Shown: piece by piece, positions 7,825 to 16,356 of the stretch
Numbering within the stretch: position 1 is the first letter of the stretch
How the letters are laid out: every line of letters starts with the position of its first letter
Assembly: GCA_016779995.1 (NCBI GenBank)
Contig: JADHMO010000006.1
Location: forward strand, 1-64,000
From: Flavobacteriales bacterium
GTDB taxonomy: Bacteria; Bacteroidota; Bacteroidia; Flavobacteriales; UBA7312
Reading direction: 5' to 3'
Length of the DNA: 64,000 nucleotides
Program-made: the position numbers and the translations under genes
The notes under the pieces: model-generated
What the model saw: only the letters and a program-made list of their open reading frames with translations
Told to the model about the DNA's origin: nothing
The model's database searches: none

Positions 7825-8557
7825 CATACTATCTTCTTTCGAGCCCATTTCACTCAACCAAATGGATGAGGTCAAGCTAATGAATCGAACGGATACTAAA
7901 TTTGTATTCGAATACAGTTTATTGGAAAAGGTCATGCAAGAAATTAAAGCCCATTACTATGTGCTTGATATAGATGGTGTTCGCCTAAATGCTTACCGTT
8001 CCTTATATTTTGATACTGAAGACTTCAAGTTTTATTTTGAACACCACAACGGTAAAAAAAACAGAAATAAAGTTCGTTATAGAGAATACATAGACTCTGG
8101 ACTATGTTTTTTAGAAGTAAAGAAAAAAAACAACAAGGGTAAGACAATTAAGAAACGTATCAAAGTCGCTAAAATACTAGATAGCTTGACAGAGGAAGGC
8201 AATCGTTTCGTTCATCAAATAATGGGTAGAGACGATGCATTAGTACCTAAGCATTGGAATAAATTCAGTCGCATAACCTTAGTCAACAAGCGTATCAAGG
8301 AAAGACTAACCATAGATGTAGACATTACTTTTGAGGCAGAGGAAAGACATAGCGAATTAGACAATATGGTTATTGCTGAGGTTAAGCAAGAAAAAGTAAA
8401 CTACGCTTCAACTTTTATGCGTGTTATTAAAAAGCACGGAGTAAGACCATTTAGAATTAGTAAATACTGTATGGCAACGGCCAGTCTTTTTCCTATTTTA
8501 AAAAATAATAACTTTAAACCCAAATTCTTAAAAATAAATAAACTTCAAGATGATTAA
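7808..8557 (+). CDS. VTC-domain protein (polyphosphate polymerase-like)
   Basis: A 249-residue triphosphate-tunnel fold related to the catalytic domain of the yeast VTC complex, which makes polyphosphate from ATP. Visible landmarks are the N-terminal LMNRTDTKFVF, the basic strand NRNKVRYREY, LCFLEVKKKNNKGKTIKKR and, late, VIAEVKQEK, all of which supply charged residues lining the tunnel. I use the TTG start at 7808 because the preceding SSFEPISLNQMDEVKLMNR segment is typical of the family N-terminus; an ATG at 7862 would cut it off. It overlaps the lipoprotein gene by 17 bases and DUF4956 by 8, so translation is likely coupled. Whether it makes polyphosphate or modifies something else is unknown. 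Confidence 0.88.
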   Translation: MKAINNILSSFEPISLNQMDEVKLMNRTDTKFVFEYSLLEKVMQEIKAHYYVLDIDGVRLNAYRSLYFDTEDFKFYFEHHNGKKNRNKVRYREYIDSGLCFLEVKKKNNKGKTIKKRIKVAKILDSLTEEGNRFVHQIMGRDDALVPKHWNKFSRITLVNKRIKERLTIDVDITFEAEERHSELDNMVIAEVKQEKVNYASTFMRVIKKHGVRPFRISKYCMATASLFPILKNNNFKPKFLKINKLQDD

Positions 8558-9194
8558 CGACTTACTATTTATACTGGCAGATGTTGAGATTTTCGGCTCT
8601 GATTTTTTTGATAAAAATGACTTTATTGAGTTATTGGTACGTTCAGTCTTTAACTTTTTAATCGTTGGATATATCGTTAGATACCTATACTATCCTGTTA
8701 CCAAAAACAAAGATTACCTTTTTACCTATCTACTTATCAGTGTAACGGTTTTCTTCCTTTGTTTTTTACTAGAAAACGTTAAGCTAGAGCTAGGATTTGC
8801 TCTTGGTCTTTTCGCCATTTTTGGTATTATTCGCTACCGTACCGATGCCATACCGATAAAAGAAATGACCTACTTATTCATTGTCATAGGCATTTCAGTT
8901 ATGAATGCTTTAGTAAACAAAAAAATTAGCCACGCTGAGGTACTTTTTACCAACGTGATGTTCATTACTATAACCTATGCTTTAGAGAAAGTATGGCTGT
9001 TAAAACATGAATCTAGAAAAAACATAACCTTTGAGAAGATTGAACTTATTCTACCTGAAAGAAAAGAAGAGTTAATGGCGGACTTGAAAGAAAGAACAGG
9101 GCTTAATATTACACGAGTAGAAATTCGTAATGTTGACTTTTTAAGAGATACGGCTAATCTAAGAATATTCTATTTTGAAGATGAACAAAAGTAA
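8550..9194 (+). CDS. DUF4956 membrane protein
   Basis: A 214-residue inner-membrane protein with about four hydrophobic segments (residues about 28-48, 55-75, 85-100, 108-125) and a cytoplasmic tail. The core GLFAIFGIIRYRTDAIPIKE followed by MTYLFIVIGISVMNAL is the hallmark of DUF4956. The C-terminal about 75 residues form a soluble alpha/beta segment (ERKEELMADLKERTGLNITR). DUF4956 genes are usually found beside VTC-domain genes, as here (8-base overlap), which suggests that the two proteins form a membrane-bound polymerase and channel pair. That pairing is inference from neighbourhood. It overlaps the DUF2490 gene by 14 bases. Confidence 0.9.
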   Translation: MINDLLFILADVEIFGSDFFDKNDFIELLVRSVFNFLIVGYIVRYLYYPVTKNKDYLFTYLLISVTVFFLCFLLENVKLELGFALGLFAIFGIIRYRTDAIPIKEMTYLFIVIGISVMNALVNKKISHAEVLFTNVMFITITYALEKVWLLKHESRKNITFEKIELILPERKEELMADLKERTGLNITRVEIRNVDFLRDTANLRIFYFEDEQK

Positions 9195-9798
9195 TTTCAT
9201 ACTGTTTTTGTTTTGCCCCTTTTTGCTTATTGCACAAGAACAAGACTTTCAGCTATGGTCTAAAATAGGTGCTTCTTATGACTTGAATAAGGATTTGAGT
9301 GTTTCTTTTGATCAAGGCTTTCGAGCTAGAGAAAACGCCTCTTTACCTGATGTCACCTTTAGCAATTTATCCTTAAAATATGACCTTGTTAAAAAATGGT
9401 CTATAGCCATTGGCTATCGTTATATTACTGATTTTGATTTGTCTCAAAACACCTCAACTAGCCACCGTATATATACCGATATCAATTACAGAAAAAAGAA
9501 AAAACGTTGGCTAATGAAAAACCGATTGCGTTATCAATACCAAGAAGAAAATTTCACATTAAGAGATAAAGTATCTTTGTCGTACAATATCAGAAAGACA
9601 CCCTTGGAGCCTTATACTGCTTTTGAGTTATTTTTCAAAGATTCGGAATTTAATAAGTGGCGATATTCCTTGGGGGCAACTTATCCTTTATCAAAAGATT
9701 TTGACATAGATGCCTATTACAGATTACAACAATCATTCAATACCAATAATCCCAAACAATTGCATATCTTAGGACTTGGAATGGAATATAAATTCTAA
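9181..9798 (+). CDS. DUF2490 outer-membrane beta-barrel protein
   Basis: A 205-residue protein with a signal peptide (MNKSNFILFLFCPFLLIAQ) and then alternating amphipathic strands ending in aromatic residues (KLYDL-type strands, LHILGLGMEYKF at the end), the pattern of a small outer-membrane barrel of the DUF2490 family. The ATG at 9181 places the signal peptide at the N-terminus; an alternative TTG lies six bases earlier. It overlaps the DUF4956 end by 14 bases and ends one base before the rhomboid start, so it belongs to the same operon. DUF2490 proteins are common in Bacteroidota; no ligand is known. Confidence 0.82.
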   Translation: MNKSNFILFLFCPFLLIAQEQDFQLWSKIGASYDLNKDLSVSFDQGFRARENASLPDVTFSNLSLKYDLVKKWSIAIGYRYITDFDLSQNTSTSHRIYTDINYRKKKKRWLMKNRLRYQYQEENFTLRDKVSLSYNIRKTPLEPYTAFELFFKDSEFNKWRYSLGATYPLSKDFDIDAYYRLQQSFNTNNPKQLHILGLGMEYKF

Positions 9799-9799
9799 G

Positions 9800-10444
9800 A
9801 TGTCAACACAAAGGAAGTACTCTATATTTATCTTACCAGCCTTATTTATCCTCGTTCTGTTTGTTGTCGAATGGATAGAGCACACATATAGTATGCGTTT
9901 TGCCAAATACGGTGTTTTACCTCGTACCTTAGAAGGTTTGAAAGGGGTACTTTTATCACCTTTTATTCATAGTGATTGGAAACACCTTACTAATAATGCT
10001 TTACCCTTATTTGTATTAACCGCTACGCTAGGGTTTTTCTATAAAGGGATTGCTAAAGAAGTCTTTTTTTGGTCGTGGCTCATGAGTGGATTATGGCTTT
10101 GGGCAATAGGCCGACCTAGTTTTCATATTGGCGCAAGTGGATTGCTCTATGCTCTAGCTTCCTTTTTATTTTTTAGTGGCTTTATCCGAAAGCACACCAA
10201 GTTAATGTCTATATCTATGTTTGTCGTTTTCCTTTATGGGGGTATGGTATGGGGCATTTTCCCTATGAAAAAACATATATCGTGGGAAGGTCATTTGGCA
10301 GGAGCTTTGGCGGGGCTTATACTAGCCTATTGGTTTAAAGACAATGGTCCTCCTAAGCAAGTTTATCAGTATGAAATAGATGAACTCTTGGAAGAACACG
10401 AACAAACATACACCTACGAATACAAAGAAAAAGAGAAGAACTAA
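9800..10444 (+). CDS. Rhomboid-family intramembrane serine protease
   Basis: A 214-residue membrane protein with six or so hydrophobic segments. The catalytic dyad is visible: GASG with Ser 113, and His 165 in EGHLAGALAG. HLTNNALPLFVL in the second segment supplies the usual HxxxN stabilising residues. Rhomboids cleave membrane-anchored substrates within or near the bilayer. The start is the ATG at 9800, one base after the DUF2490 stop. The soluble tail is rich in Glu, Tyr and Lys (ELLEEHEQTYTYEYKEKEK). Being the last gene of the CotH/VTC operon, it might process a product of that operon, which is inference. The gene converges on DUF805. Confidence 0.9.
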   Translation: MSTQRKYSIFILPALFILVLFVVEWIEHTYSMRFAKYGVLPRTLEGLKGVLLSPFIHSDWKHLTNNALPLFVLTATLGFFYKGIAKEVFFWSWLMSGLWLWAIGRPSFHIGASGLLYALASFLFFSGFIRKHTKLMSISMFVVFLYGGMVWGIFPMKKHISWEGHLAGALAGLILAYWFKDNGPPKQVYQYEIDELLEEHEQTYTYEYKEKEKN

Positions 10445-10465
10445 AAGTAAATTCTACTAATAGTT

Positions 10466-10843
10466 TTATACTCCCTTTGGATTAGGGCCATATTTGTTTT
10501 CTCCAGCTTCGCTATCTCTTAACAACAATATGAATAGCCAAATAGGTCCTATTAACGGTATAAATACAATCAAAAACATCCAACCGCTTTTACCAACATC
10601 ATGCAGTCGCCTGACGGCAACAGCAAGGCTAGGGATTAAGATTAAAAGGTTGTATAATAAATTAAAAACACCTGCTCCTGATACATTTCCTGTATAATTA
10701 AAGGAAAAACCTAAGGCATTATCGACTACAACGATAAGCATTGAAATAATAAAATTAACCAAGGCAAACATCCAATACTCTTTCCGTCTTGCTCTGCTGT
10801 TAAAGTCAGAATATTGATTTAAAACTTTTAGATACCAATTCAT
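10466..10843 (-). CDS. DUF805 membrane protein
   Basis: A 125-residue protein with three or four membrane segments. Family features are NWYLKVLNQYSDFNSRARRKEYWMF near the N-terminus (the basic RARRKEYW turn is diagnostic), VRRLHDVGKSGWM in the middle and GENKYGPNPKG at the end. I start at the ATG at 10843 because NWYL at the N-terminus is normal for the family; a longer frame reaching 10915 adds 24 unrelated residues and would run into the next gene. Function unknown; DUF805 proteins are widespread inner-membrane proteins. It follows the PAP2-like gene on the same strand. Confidence 0.88.
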   Translation of the reverse strand: MNWYLKVLNQYSDFNSRARRKEYWMFALVNFIISMLIVVVDNALGFSFNYTGNVSGAGVFNLLYNLLILIPSLAVAVRRLHDVGKSGWMFLIVFIPLIGPIWLFILLLRDSEAGENKYGPNPKGV

Positions 10844-10890
10844 AGGGGTTTTTTTATGATTTAAGGATTGAAGTGTAAAGATAACTTTTT

Positions 10891-11499
10891 TTAAAAATTC
10901 ATCACGCAAATCCATTCTATAGCTAAACCAAGAATAAATCCAGCATAGACTTGTCGGTAGTTATGAGAGTTGGTTTTTAATCTAGCGTATCCAATCAGTC
11001 CAGCAAAAATAATTAAGACCATTATTAGTATGCTATGGTCAAACTGAAAGCGTTGAGAAATACCTATTATAGCACCTATCACACCACCAATACCGAGCAT
11101 ATGAATACTAATTTTCCAACGACTTGTAATGACAAGAGCAATACCAATAGCACTAATTGCCCCAATCATCAGTAGTAAAAAACTTTGAGGCACATATATT
11201 TTTGTGAGTAATTGAAAGCCCATATAATACCAAATAAGAGTAAGTAGAAAAGGCCACCTTCTTTCTTCGGCAGTTTTCATAAAAAGACTATCAATAAGAC
11301 CAAATAATTTAAACACGACAGCAGTGAGTATAGGCAATATAATGGTAAAAACTACAAGTATGCCGAGTGTAAAATATTTACTGGACTCAGGCACCATCAT
11401 ATTGATATAAGGATTGGCATAAATGAGTAAGCCAAAAGCATATAAAGGCATAAACAGAGGATGTCCCAAAACAGAAATTACTTGAGCCAATCGCATCAT
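10891..11499 (-). CDS. Multi-spanning membrane protein, PAP2-like
   Basis: A 202-residue protein with about six membrane segments. ERRWPFLL after the third segment, SRWKISIHMLGIGGVIGAI and the late NSHNYRQVYAGFILG resemble the degenerate PAP2 (phosphatidic acid phosphatase-like) proteins annotated in Bacteroidota. The canonical KxxxxxxRP and PSGH motifs are not intact, so phosphatase activity is doubtful. The first of two adjacent ATGs overlaps the rpoN stop (ATGA), implying translational coupling to rpoN. It could equally be an uncharacterised membrane family. Confidence 0.6.
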   Translation of the reverse strand: MMRLAQVISVLGHPLFMPLYAFGLLIYANPYINMMVPESSKYFTLGILVVFTIILPILTAVVFKLFGLIDSLFMKTAEERRWPFLLTLIWYYMGFQLLTKIYVPQSFLLLMIGAISAIGIALVITSRWKISIHMLGIGGVIGAIIGISQRFQFDHSILIMVLIIFAGLIGYARLKTNSHNYRQVYAGFILGLAIEWICVMNF

Positions 11500-12857
11500 A
11501 ATTCCCTCCTTAATCTAGCCACTGCCACGCCCAATTGGTCGCGGTATTTTGCAACAGTACGTCTGGCAATATGAAAACCTAATTCATCTAGTTTTTCAGA
11601 AAGCTCTTCATCTGAATAGGGTTTTTTCTTGTTTTCATTTTCTAGAATGTCTTGCAGATGACTTTTTATCACTTTATTAGAAATAACAGTGCCATCATCT
11701 TTGCTATAAGCATCTGAGAAAAACTCTTTCAATAAAAAAGTCCCGTAAGGCGTTTCTATGTATTTGCTGTTAGTGACTCTAGAGATGGTAGAAATATCTA
11801 AATCTATCTTCTCAGAAATGTCCATTAGTTTCATGGGTTGGAGTAGTTTCTCGTCTCCTGTTTTAAAAAAGTCTTCTTGAATACTGACAATACAATTCAT
11901 GGTTTTTAGTAAGGTTTGCTCCCTTTGTATAAGAGCATTAGCAAACCACTCAGCACCTTCTATTTTTTCTTTTAGAAATTGGATAGCCTCTTTATCGCCT
12001 TTTTCTTGCTCCAAGTTTTCTAACATCTTTTTGTAGTACGAACTACTCCTTAATGACTTACTTCTACTGTTGTTGAGTATGACGTTTAGTTCGTCATTAT
12101 CGGCTTCTAAAAAGAAATCTGCCGTTATGTATGCATTGACTTCTTGAGTATTCGTAAAACTAGAACCGGGTTTAGGGTTCAATTGCTCAACTTCTTTGTA
12201 AACCTGTCTGATTTGATCTTCATCAACTTCAAATTCTTTAAGTAGCTTTTCATAGTTCTTATTGGCGAATGCTGTGTATTGGTGTTTCAGCACAGATTGA
12301 GCTAATATAATAGACTCTGTTTGTGTTTTGTTTTCTAATTGAAGGAGTAAACATTCTTTTAAATCTCTAGCCCCCACACCAAGGGGGTCTAGCTTTTGTA
12401 CGATTTTCAAAATGGGCATTAGGTCGGTTTCGCTGATGTTTAGATTCAACTTAAACAATAAGTCATCGGAGATAGATAGTAGCGAACGGCTTAAAAAACC
12501 ATTATCATCAAGGCAGCCAATTATGAATTGTGCTAGTACGGATTCATCATCATCGAGGCTTTGCATAGGCAACTGTTGCAAGAGAAATTCTTGTAAACTC
12601 AACTCTCTTTCTCGAGCTACTGTACTGTATTTTTCTTCTGTACTTTGGTTGTGGTTTCTAGTGCTTTCCCAGCTACTTTCAGTATCCTCGTTTTTCTCTT
12701 TATCCTTAGTTGTTTCTTCTAAAGCGGGGTTGCTTTCTAGCTCATCTTCTATGCGTTTTTCCAAAGACATAAGAGGTATCTGCAACAAATTCATAAACTG
12801 TATTTGCTGTGGACTAAGGTTAAGACCTATCTCTTGTTTTAATCTCTGTTTTTGCAT
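11496..12857 (-). CDS. rpoN: RNA polymerase sigma-54 factor
   Basis: The alternative sigma factor that directs polymerase to -24/-12 promoters opened by AAA+ activators. The 453-residue product has region I at the N-terminus (KQEIGLNLSPQQIQFMNLLQ, glutamine/leucine rich), an acidic linker (about 45-80), the core-binding domain (about 85-280) and the C-terminal DNA-binding domain ending with the RpoN box ARRTVAKYR followed by LGVAVARLRREL. I use the ATG at 12857; a TTG one codon upstream is possible. It begins three bases after the asnS stop and overlaps the PAP2-like gene. No sigma-54 activator is encoded in this window. Confidence 0.96.
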   Translation of the reverse strand: MQKQRLKQEIGLNLSPQQIQFMNLLQIPLMSLEKRIEDELESNPALEETTKDKEKNEDTESSWESTRNHNQSTEEKYSTVARERELSLQEFLLQQLPMQSLDDDESVLAQFIIGCLDDNGFLSRSLLSISDDLLFKLNLNISETDLMPILKIVQKLDPLGVGARDLKECLLLQLENKTQTESIILAQSVLKHQYTAFANKNYEKLLKEFEVDEDQIRQVYKEVEQLNPKPGSSFTNTQEVNAYITADFFLEADNDELNVILNNSRSKSLRSSSYYKKMLENLEQEKGDKEAIQFLKEKIEGAEWFANALIQREQTLLKTMNCIVSIQEDFFKTGDEKLLQPMKLMDISEKIDLDISTISRVTNSKYIETPYGTFLLKEFFSDAYSKDDGTVISNKVIKSHLQDILENENKKKPYSDEELSEKLDELGFHIARRTVAKYRDQLGVAVARLRREL

Positions 12858-12860
12858 CAA

Positions 12861-14303
12861 TTAAAATTCGGCATTTTGAGGGTAGCGAGGGAAAGGAATA
12901 ACATCTCTAACGTTTTTCATGCCTGTAACAAACATGATAAGTCTTTCAAAGCCCAGCCCAAAACCGCTGTGTGGACAGCTACCAAATTGTCGTGTTTCTA
13001 AATACCACCACAATTCTTCTTGGTCAATGTCCATTTCTTCCATTCTAGACTTAAGAATTTCCATCCTTTCTTCTCGTTGTGAACCCCCAACGATTTCCCC
13101 AATTCCCGGGAATAGTATATCCATGGCTCTGACCGTTTGTCCATCTTCATTCATACGCATATAAAATGCTTTTATACCTTTAGGGTAATCGGTAAGAATG
13201 ACGGGCTTTTTGAACTTTTTTTCCACCAAATAGCGTTCATGTTCGGATTGTAAGTCAGCACCAAAACCTTCGATGAGGTATTGGAATTTTTTCTTTTTGT
13301 TGGGCTTAGAGTTACGTAGAATATCAATGGCTTCTGTATAAGTCAAGCGTTCGAAATCGTTTTCAATCACAAATTGCAGGCGTTCAATCAGCCCCATTTC
13401 GGATTTTTGTTCTTTGGGTAGGTTTTTTTCTTCATCTGCCAAGCGGTTATCCAAAAAGGCAATGTCATCAGAACATTTATCCAAAACATACTGAATACAA
13501 TACTTCAAAAAGTCTTCTGCCAAGTCCATATTGTCGTTAAGGTCAGCGAAGGCTACTTCAGGTTCTATCATCCAAAACTCGGATAAATGTCTAGAGGTAT
13601 TGGAGTTTTCAGCTCTAAATGTAGGTCCAAATGTATATACTTGACCAAGAGCTAAAGCACCTAATTCCGCCTCTAGTTGTCCTGAAACGGTAAGGTTAGT
13701 TTTTTTACCGAAAAAATCTTGTGTTTCATCTACATTTCCCTTATCATCTTTGGGCAGATTATTCCAATCCAAACTACTAACTTGAAACATTTCACCTGCA
13801 CCCTCAGCATCGGCACCAGTAATGATGGGCGTATGCAAATTCACAAAACCTTTATCATTAAAAAACTGATGAATAGCAAAAGAAAGAGCATGACGGACTC
13901 TGAACACAGCACTAAACGTATTTGTTCTAAAACGTAAATGCGCTTTTTCTCTTAAAAATTCTAAACTGTGTTTTTTGGGCTGAAGCGGGTACAAATCAGC
14001 ATCTGCCTCTCCTAAAACTGCAATTTCTTGAGCTGCAATTTCTACTTTCTGACCGCTCCCTTGTGACTCTATCAAAGTGCCAATAATGGAAAGACAGGCC
14101 CCAGTCGTTATCTGCTTTAGAAGACTCTCATCAAAAGAATCGTTCTCCGCAACAGCTTGAATATTATTAATCGTCGAGCCATCATTGATAGCAATAAAGG
14201 ATACATTTTTACTTCCCCTTTTAGTTCTCACCCAGCCTTTTACACAAACGGTTTCATTAACGGCTTCACCTAACAATAAGGTTTTAACTTTTGTATGTTT
14301 CAT
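12861..14303 (-). CDS. asnS: Asparagine--tRNA ligase
   Basis: Charges tRNA-Asn with asparagine in the cytoplasm. The 480-residue protein has the anticodon-binding OB fold first (about 1-110, [19 protein letters not shown]) and then the class II catalytic core: motif 2 around [26 protein letters not shown], and motif 3 [15 protein letters not shown] near the C-terminus. The length and the short C-terminal PRYPQNAEF are typical of AsnRS rather than AspRS. A minus-strand -7 element (TATCTTTG at 14328-14321) lies about 20 bases upstream. The gene leads an asnS-rpoN-PAP2-like unit. Confidence 0.97.
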   Translation of the reverse strand: MKHTKVKTLLLGEAVNETVCVKGWVRTKRGSKNVSFIAINDGSTINNIQAVAENDSFDESLLKQITTGACLSIIGTLIESQGSGQKVEIAAQEIAVLGEADADLYPLQPKKHSLEFLREKAHLRFRTNTFSAVFRVRHALSFAIHQFFNDKGFVNLHTPIITGADAEGAGEMFQVSSLDWNNLPKDDKGNVDETQDFFGKKTNLTVSGQLEAELGALALGQVYTFGPTFRAENSNTSRHLSEFWMIEPEVAFADLNDNMDLAEDFLKYCIQYVLDKCSDDIAFLDNRLADEEKNLPKEQKSEMGLIERLQFVIENDFERLTYTEAIDILRNSKPNKKKKFQYLIEGFGADLQSEHERYLVEKKFKKPVILTDYPKGIKAFYMRMNEDGQTVRAMDILFPGIGEIVGGSQREERMEILKSRMEEMDIDQEELWWYLETRQFGSCPHSGFGLGFERLIMFVTGMKNVRDVIPFPRYPQNAEF

Positions 14304-14320
14304 CTCAAAATTTATTGGAA

Positions 14321-14349
14321 CAAAGATATTAAATCTTAAAACTTTCTAA
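14321..14349 (-). promoter_or_regulatory. Promoter of asnS
   Basis: On the minus strand TATCTTTG (14328-14321) matches the TAnnTTTG -7 element, and a TTAG lies 17 bases upstream as a possible -33 element. Transcription would begin a few bases before the asnS ATG, giving a short leader. Confidence 0.5.
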
Positions 14350-14399
14350 GCTAATAAAGATGATAATTAAACTTAGGAAACAAAAAGCAACAAAAAATG

Positions 14400-14428
14400 T
14401 TTCTTTGGTTTATTAATATGTATATTTG
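14400..14428 (+). promoter_or_regulatory. Promoter of the TetR/RND efflux operon
   Basis: TATATTTG (14421-14428) is a perfect TAnnTTTG element. A weak TTTC-type -33 lies 17 bases upstream; a better TTTGG at 14404-14408 is at an unusually short distance of 13. The ATG at 14439 lies about 10 bases below, so the leader is very short. Upstream of it, the frame of the regulator remains open but would start inside the promoter. Confidence 0.6.
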
Positions 14429-14438
14429 CACCCCCATT

Positions 14439-15044
14439 ATGGAAGTTAAAGAACATATCATTCAACAATCGCTTTCTCTTTTTTTGAAAAAGGGTGTTAA
14501 GCAGGTGAACATGGACGAAGTGGCTACTAAATTAGGCATCTCTAAAAAGACTTTGTACGTTCATTTTGACAACAAACAAGACTTGGTTCACCATTGTTTT
14601 CAGAAGCACAACGATTTAGTCTCTGAAATGATAAATACTTCAGCAGCTCAATTTGATAATGCTATCGATGAGCTTTTTGCTATTGATGAGAGTTGTTCTG
14701 TGGTTATGAAACAAACCAACCCTTATTTGTTGGGTGAGTTAAAGCGATATTATCCTAATACATGGGCTTTAATTGAGCAGTTAAAACAAAAGGTTCTGTT
14801 CAATATTATGAAGAATAACCTCAATAAAGGTGTTAAACAAGGGATTTATAGAAAGGAAATAGATGTGGATATTATTGCCAAACTCATGATTAGTAGAATA
14901 GACGCTTTGGTCAATGACGAACTTTTTCCATTGACGCACTACGATTTTAGAAAATTACTGACAGAAATTAGAATTTATCACCTTCGAGGAATTGCAACTC
15001 TTAAAGGCATCAACTATTTAGAACAAAAAATCAATGAAGAATAA
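14439..15044 (+). CDS. TetR/AcrR family transcriptional regulator
   Basis: A 201-residue protein. The first about 50 residues form a TetR-type helix-turn-helix (IIQQSLSLFLKKGVKQVNMDEV followed by KLGISKKTLYVHFDNKQDL). The rest is an all-helical ligand-binding and dimerisation domain without recognisable specificity. I start at the ATG at 14439 because the promoter's -7 element lies just upstream, ruling out the 14397 start. The gene overlaps the TolC-like gene by 11 bases and heads an efflux operon, so it most likely represses its own operon until a toxic ligand binds. That role is inferred from family and position. Confidence 0.9.
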   Translation: MEVKEHIIQQSLSLFLKKGVKQVNMDEVATKLGISKKTLYVHFDNKQDLVHHCFQKHNDLVSEMINTSAAQFDNAIDELFAIDESCSVVMKQTNPYLLGELKRYYPNTWALIEQLKQKVLFNIMKNNLNKGVKQGIYRKEIDVDIIAKLMISRIDALVNDELFPLTHYDFRKLLTEIRIYHLRGIATLKGINYLEQKINEE

Positions 15045-16356
15045 TTTAATATTAATCGCAATTCTTATAGCGTTTACTTCTTCCGCTCAACAACGCTTAT
15101 CTGTTAAAGAAGCGCAAGAGTTAGGCTTACAAAATAATGTTAAGGTCAAAAATGCTAAGCTAGAAGTTTCCCTTGCCAAGAAAAAAGTAATGGAAACTAT
15201 TGGTATTGGTTTGCCCAAGATAAATGGCGAAGTGAATTGGCAACAGTTTTTAGAGATTCCAACCACGGTTGTCCCTGCTAATATGTTTGTGCCAACAGCT
15301 CCTGAGGGCGAATATGCCGAGTTGCAGTTTGGCACAGAGCATAATTCTACGGCATCTATTACGGCCTCACAACTTCTGTTTGATGGCAGTTATATCGTTG
15401 GGCTTAAAGCTTCTACCATCTACAAGAGCCTATCACAACAATCTTTGCAATTGACCGAGCAGCAAATACAAGACAGTATAGCTGCAGCATACTACAATGT
15501 GTTGGTGGCAGAAGAAAGAAAAGACTTCTTGAAGCTAATTGCCGAGATACATCAGGGTATTTTAGATGAGGTACAAGCTCGTTATGACTTAGGTATGGTC
15601 GAGGATTTGGATGTAGATAGAATGGCACTCACCCTTTCTAATATGGAAATTCAATCTGAAAATATGCAAAGAATGACGGAAGTGGCTTATTTATATTTGA
15701 AGTTAATATTAGGGATTCCACTTGAAGAAGAATTAGTACTTACGGACAGTTTACCTACTTTATTAAGTCAAAATCAAACCCTAAAAATACAAGAGCCCAA
15801 TATTGAAAATCGCTTAGAGTTTCAATTGGCTGATACACAAAGAAAATTATCTAAGTTAGATTTAAGGCGTTACCAATCTCAGTTTTTACCGAGTATTTCT
15901 GCATTTGGCACATACAGTCAAAATGCCTTTCGTAATGAGTTTAACTTCTTCGATGAGGATTTAAGCTGGTATCCTACACAGGTAGTAGGCGTTAAAGCCA
16001 CAATGAATTTGTTCGATGGTTTTTCAAGAATTGCCAAAGTACAACAAGCTAAAATTGAGCTAGAAAAAGCTAAGAATAATCAATTTCAAGTTTCAGAATC
16101 ATTGAGTCTGGCTCATAAGGTAGCGTTGTCTAACTACCTTACAGCTTATCATACTCAAAAGCAAAAATCTGAGAGCTTGGAGCTGAGTAAAAAAATCTAT
16201 TTAAAAACTATGGCTAAATATAGAGAGGGTTTAGTCAGTAGTATGGAGCTATCGCAGTCAGGGGCTGATTACAGTCAGGCTCAAGCGGATAACGCCCAAG
16301 CTATCTATAACCTACTTATTGCAAAAACTAATTATAATCGTTCAGTCGGAAACTAA
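15034..16356 (+). CDS. TolC-family outer-membrane efflux protein
   Basis: A 440-residue protein with a signal peptide (MKNNLILIAILIAFTSSAQ) and two repeated outer-membrane efflux (OEP) halves. Long coiled-coil segments are visible (about 20-60, 150-225, 260-290 and 330-430), interrupted by the two beta hairpins that build the trimeric barrel. It would form the exit duct of the tripartite pump whose adaptor and permease follow directly: it overlaps the regulator gene by 11 bases and the adaptor by one. Substrate unknown. Confidence 0.93.
   Translation: MKNNLILIAILIAFTSSAQQRLSVKEAQELGLQNNVKVKNAKLEVSLAKKKVMETIGIGLPKINGEVNWQQFLEIPTTVVPANMFVPTAPEGEYAELQFGTEHNSTASITASQLLFDGSYIVGLKASTIYKSLSQQSLQLTEQQIQDSIAAAYYNVLVAEERKDFLKLIAEIHQGILDEVQARYDLGMVEDLDVDRMALTLSNMEIQSENMQRMTEVAYLYLKLILGIPLEEELVLTDSLPTLLSQNQTLKIQEPNIENRLEFQLADTQRKLSKLDLRRYQSQFLPSISAFGTYSQNAFRNEFNFFDEDLSWYPTQVVGVKATMNLFDGFSRIAKVQQAKIELEKAKNNQFQVSESLSLAHKVALSNYLTAYHTQKQKSESLELSKKIYLKTMAKYREGLVSSMELSQSGADYSQAQADNAQAIYNLLIAKTNYNRSVGN

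Noticed and set aside
12412-12864. A 150-residue open frame antisense to rpoN
   Set aside because: It overlaps the well-supported rpoN gene in full; its composition (Ser/Cys/Leu rich) is that of an antisense shadow.
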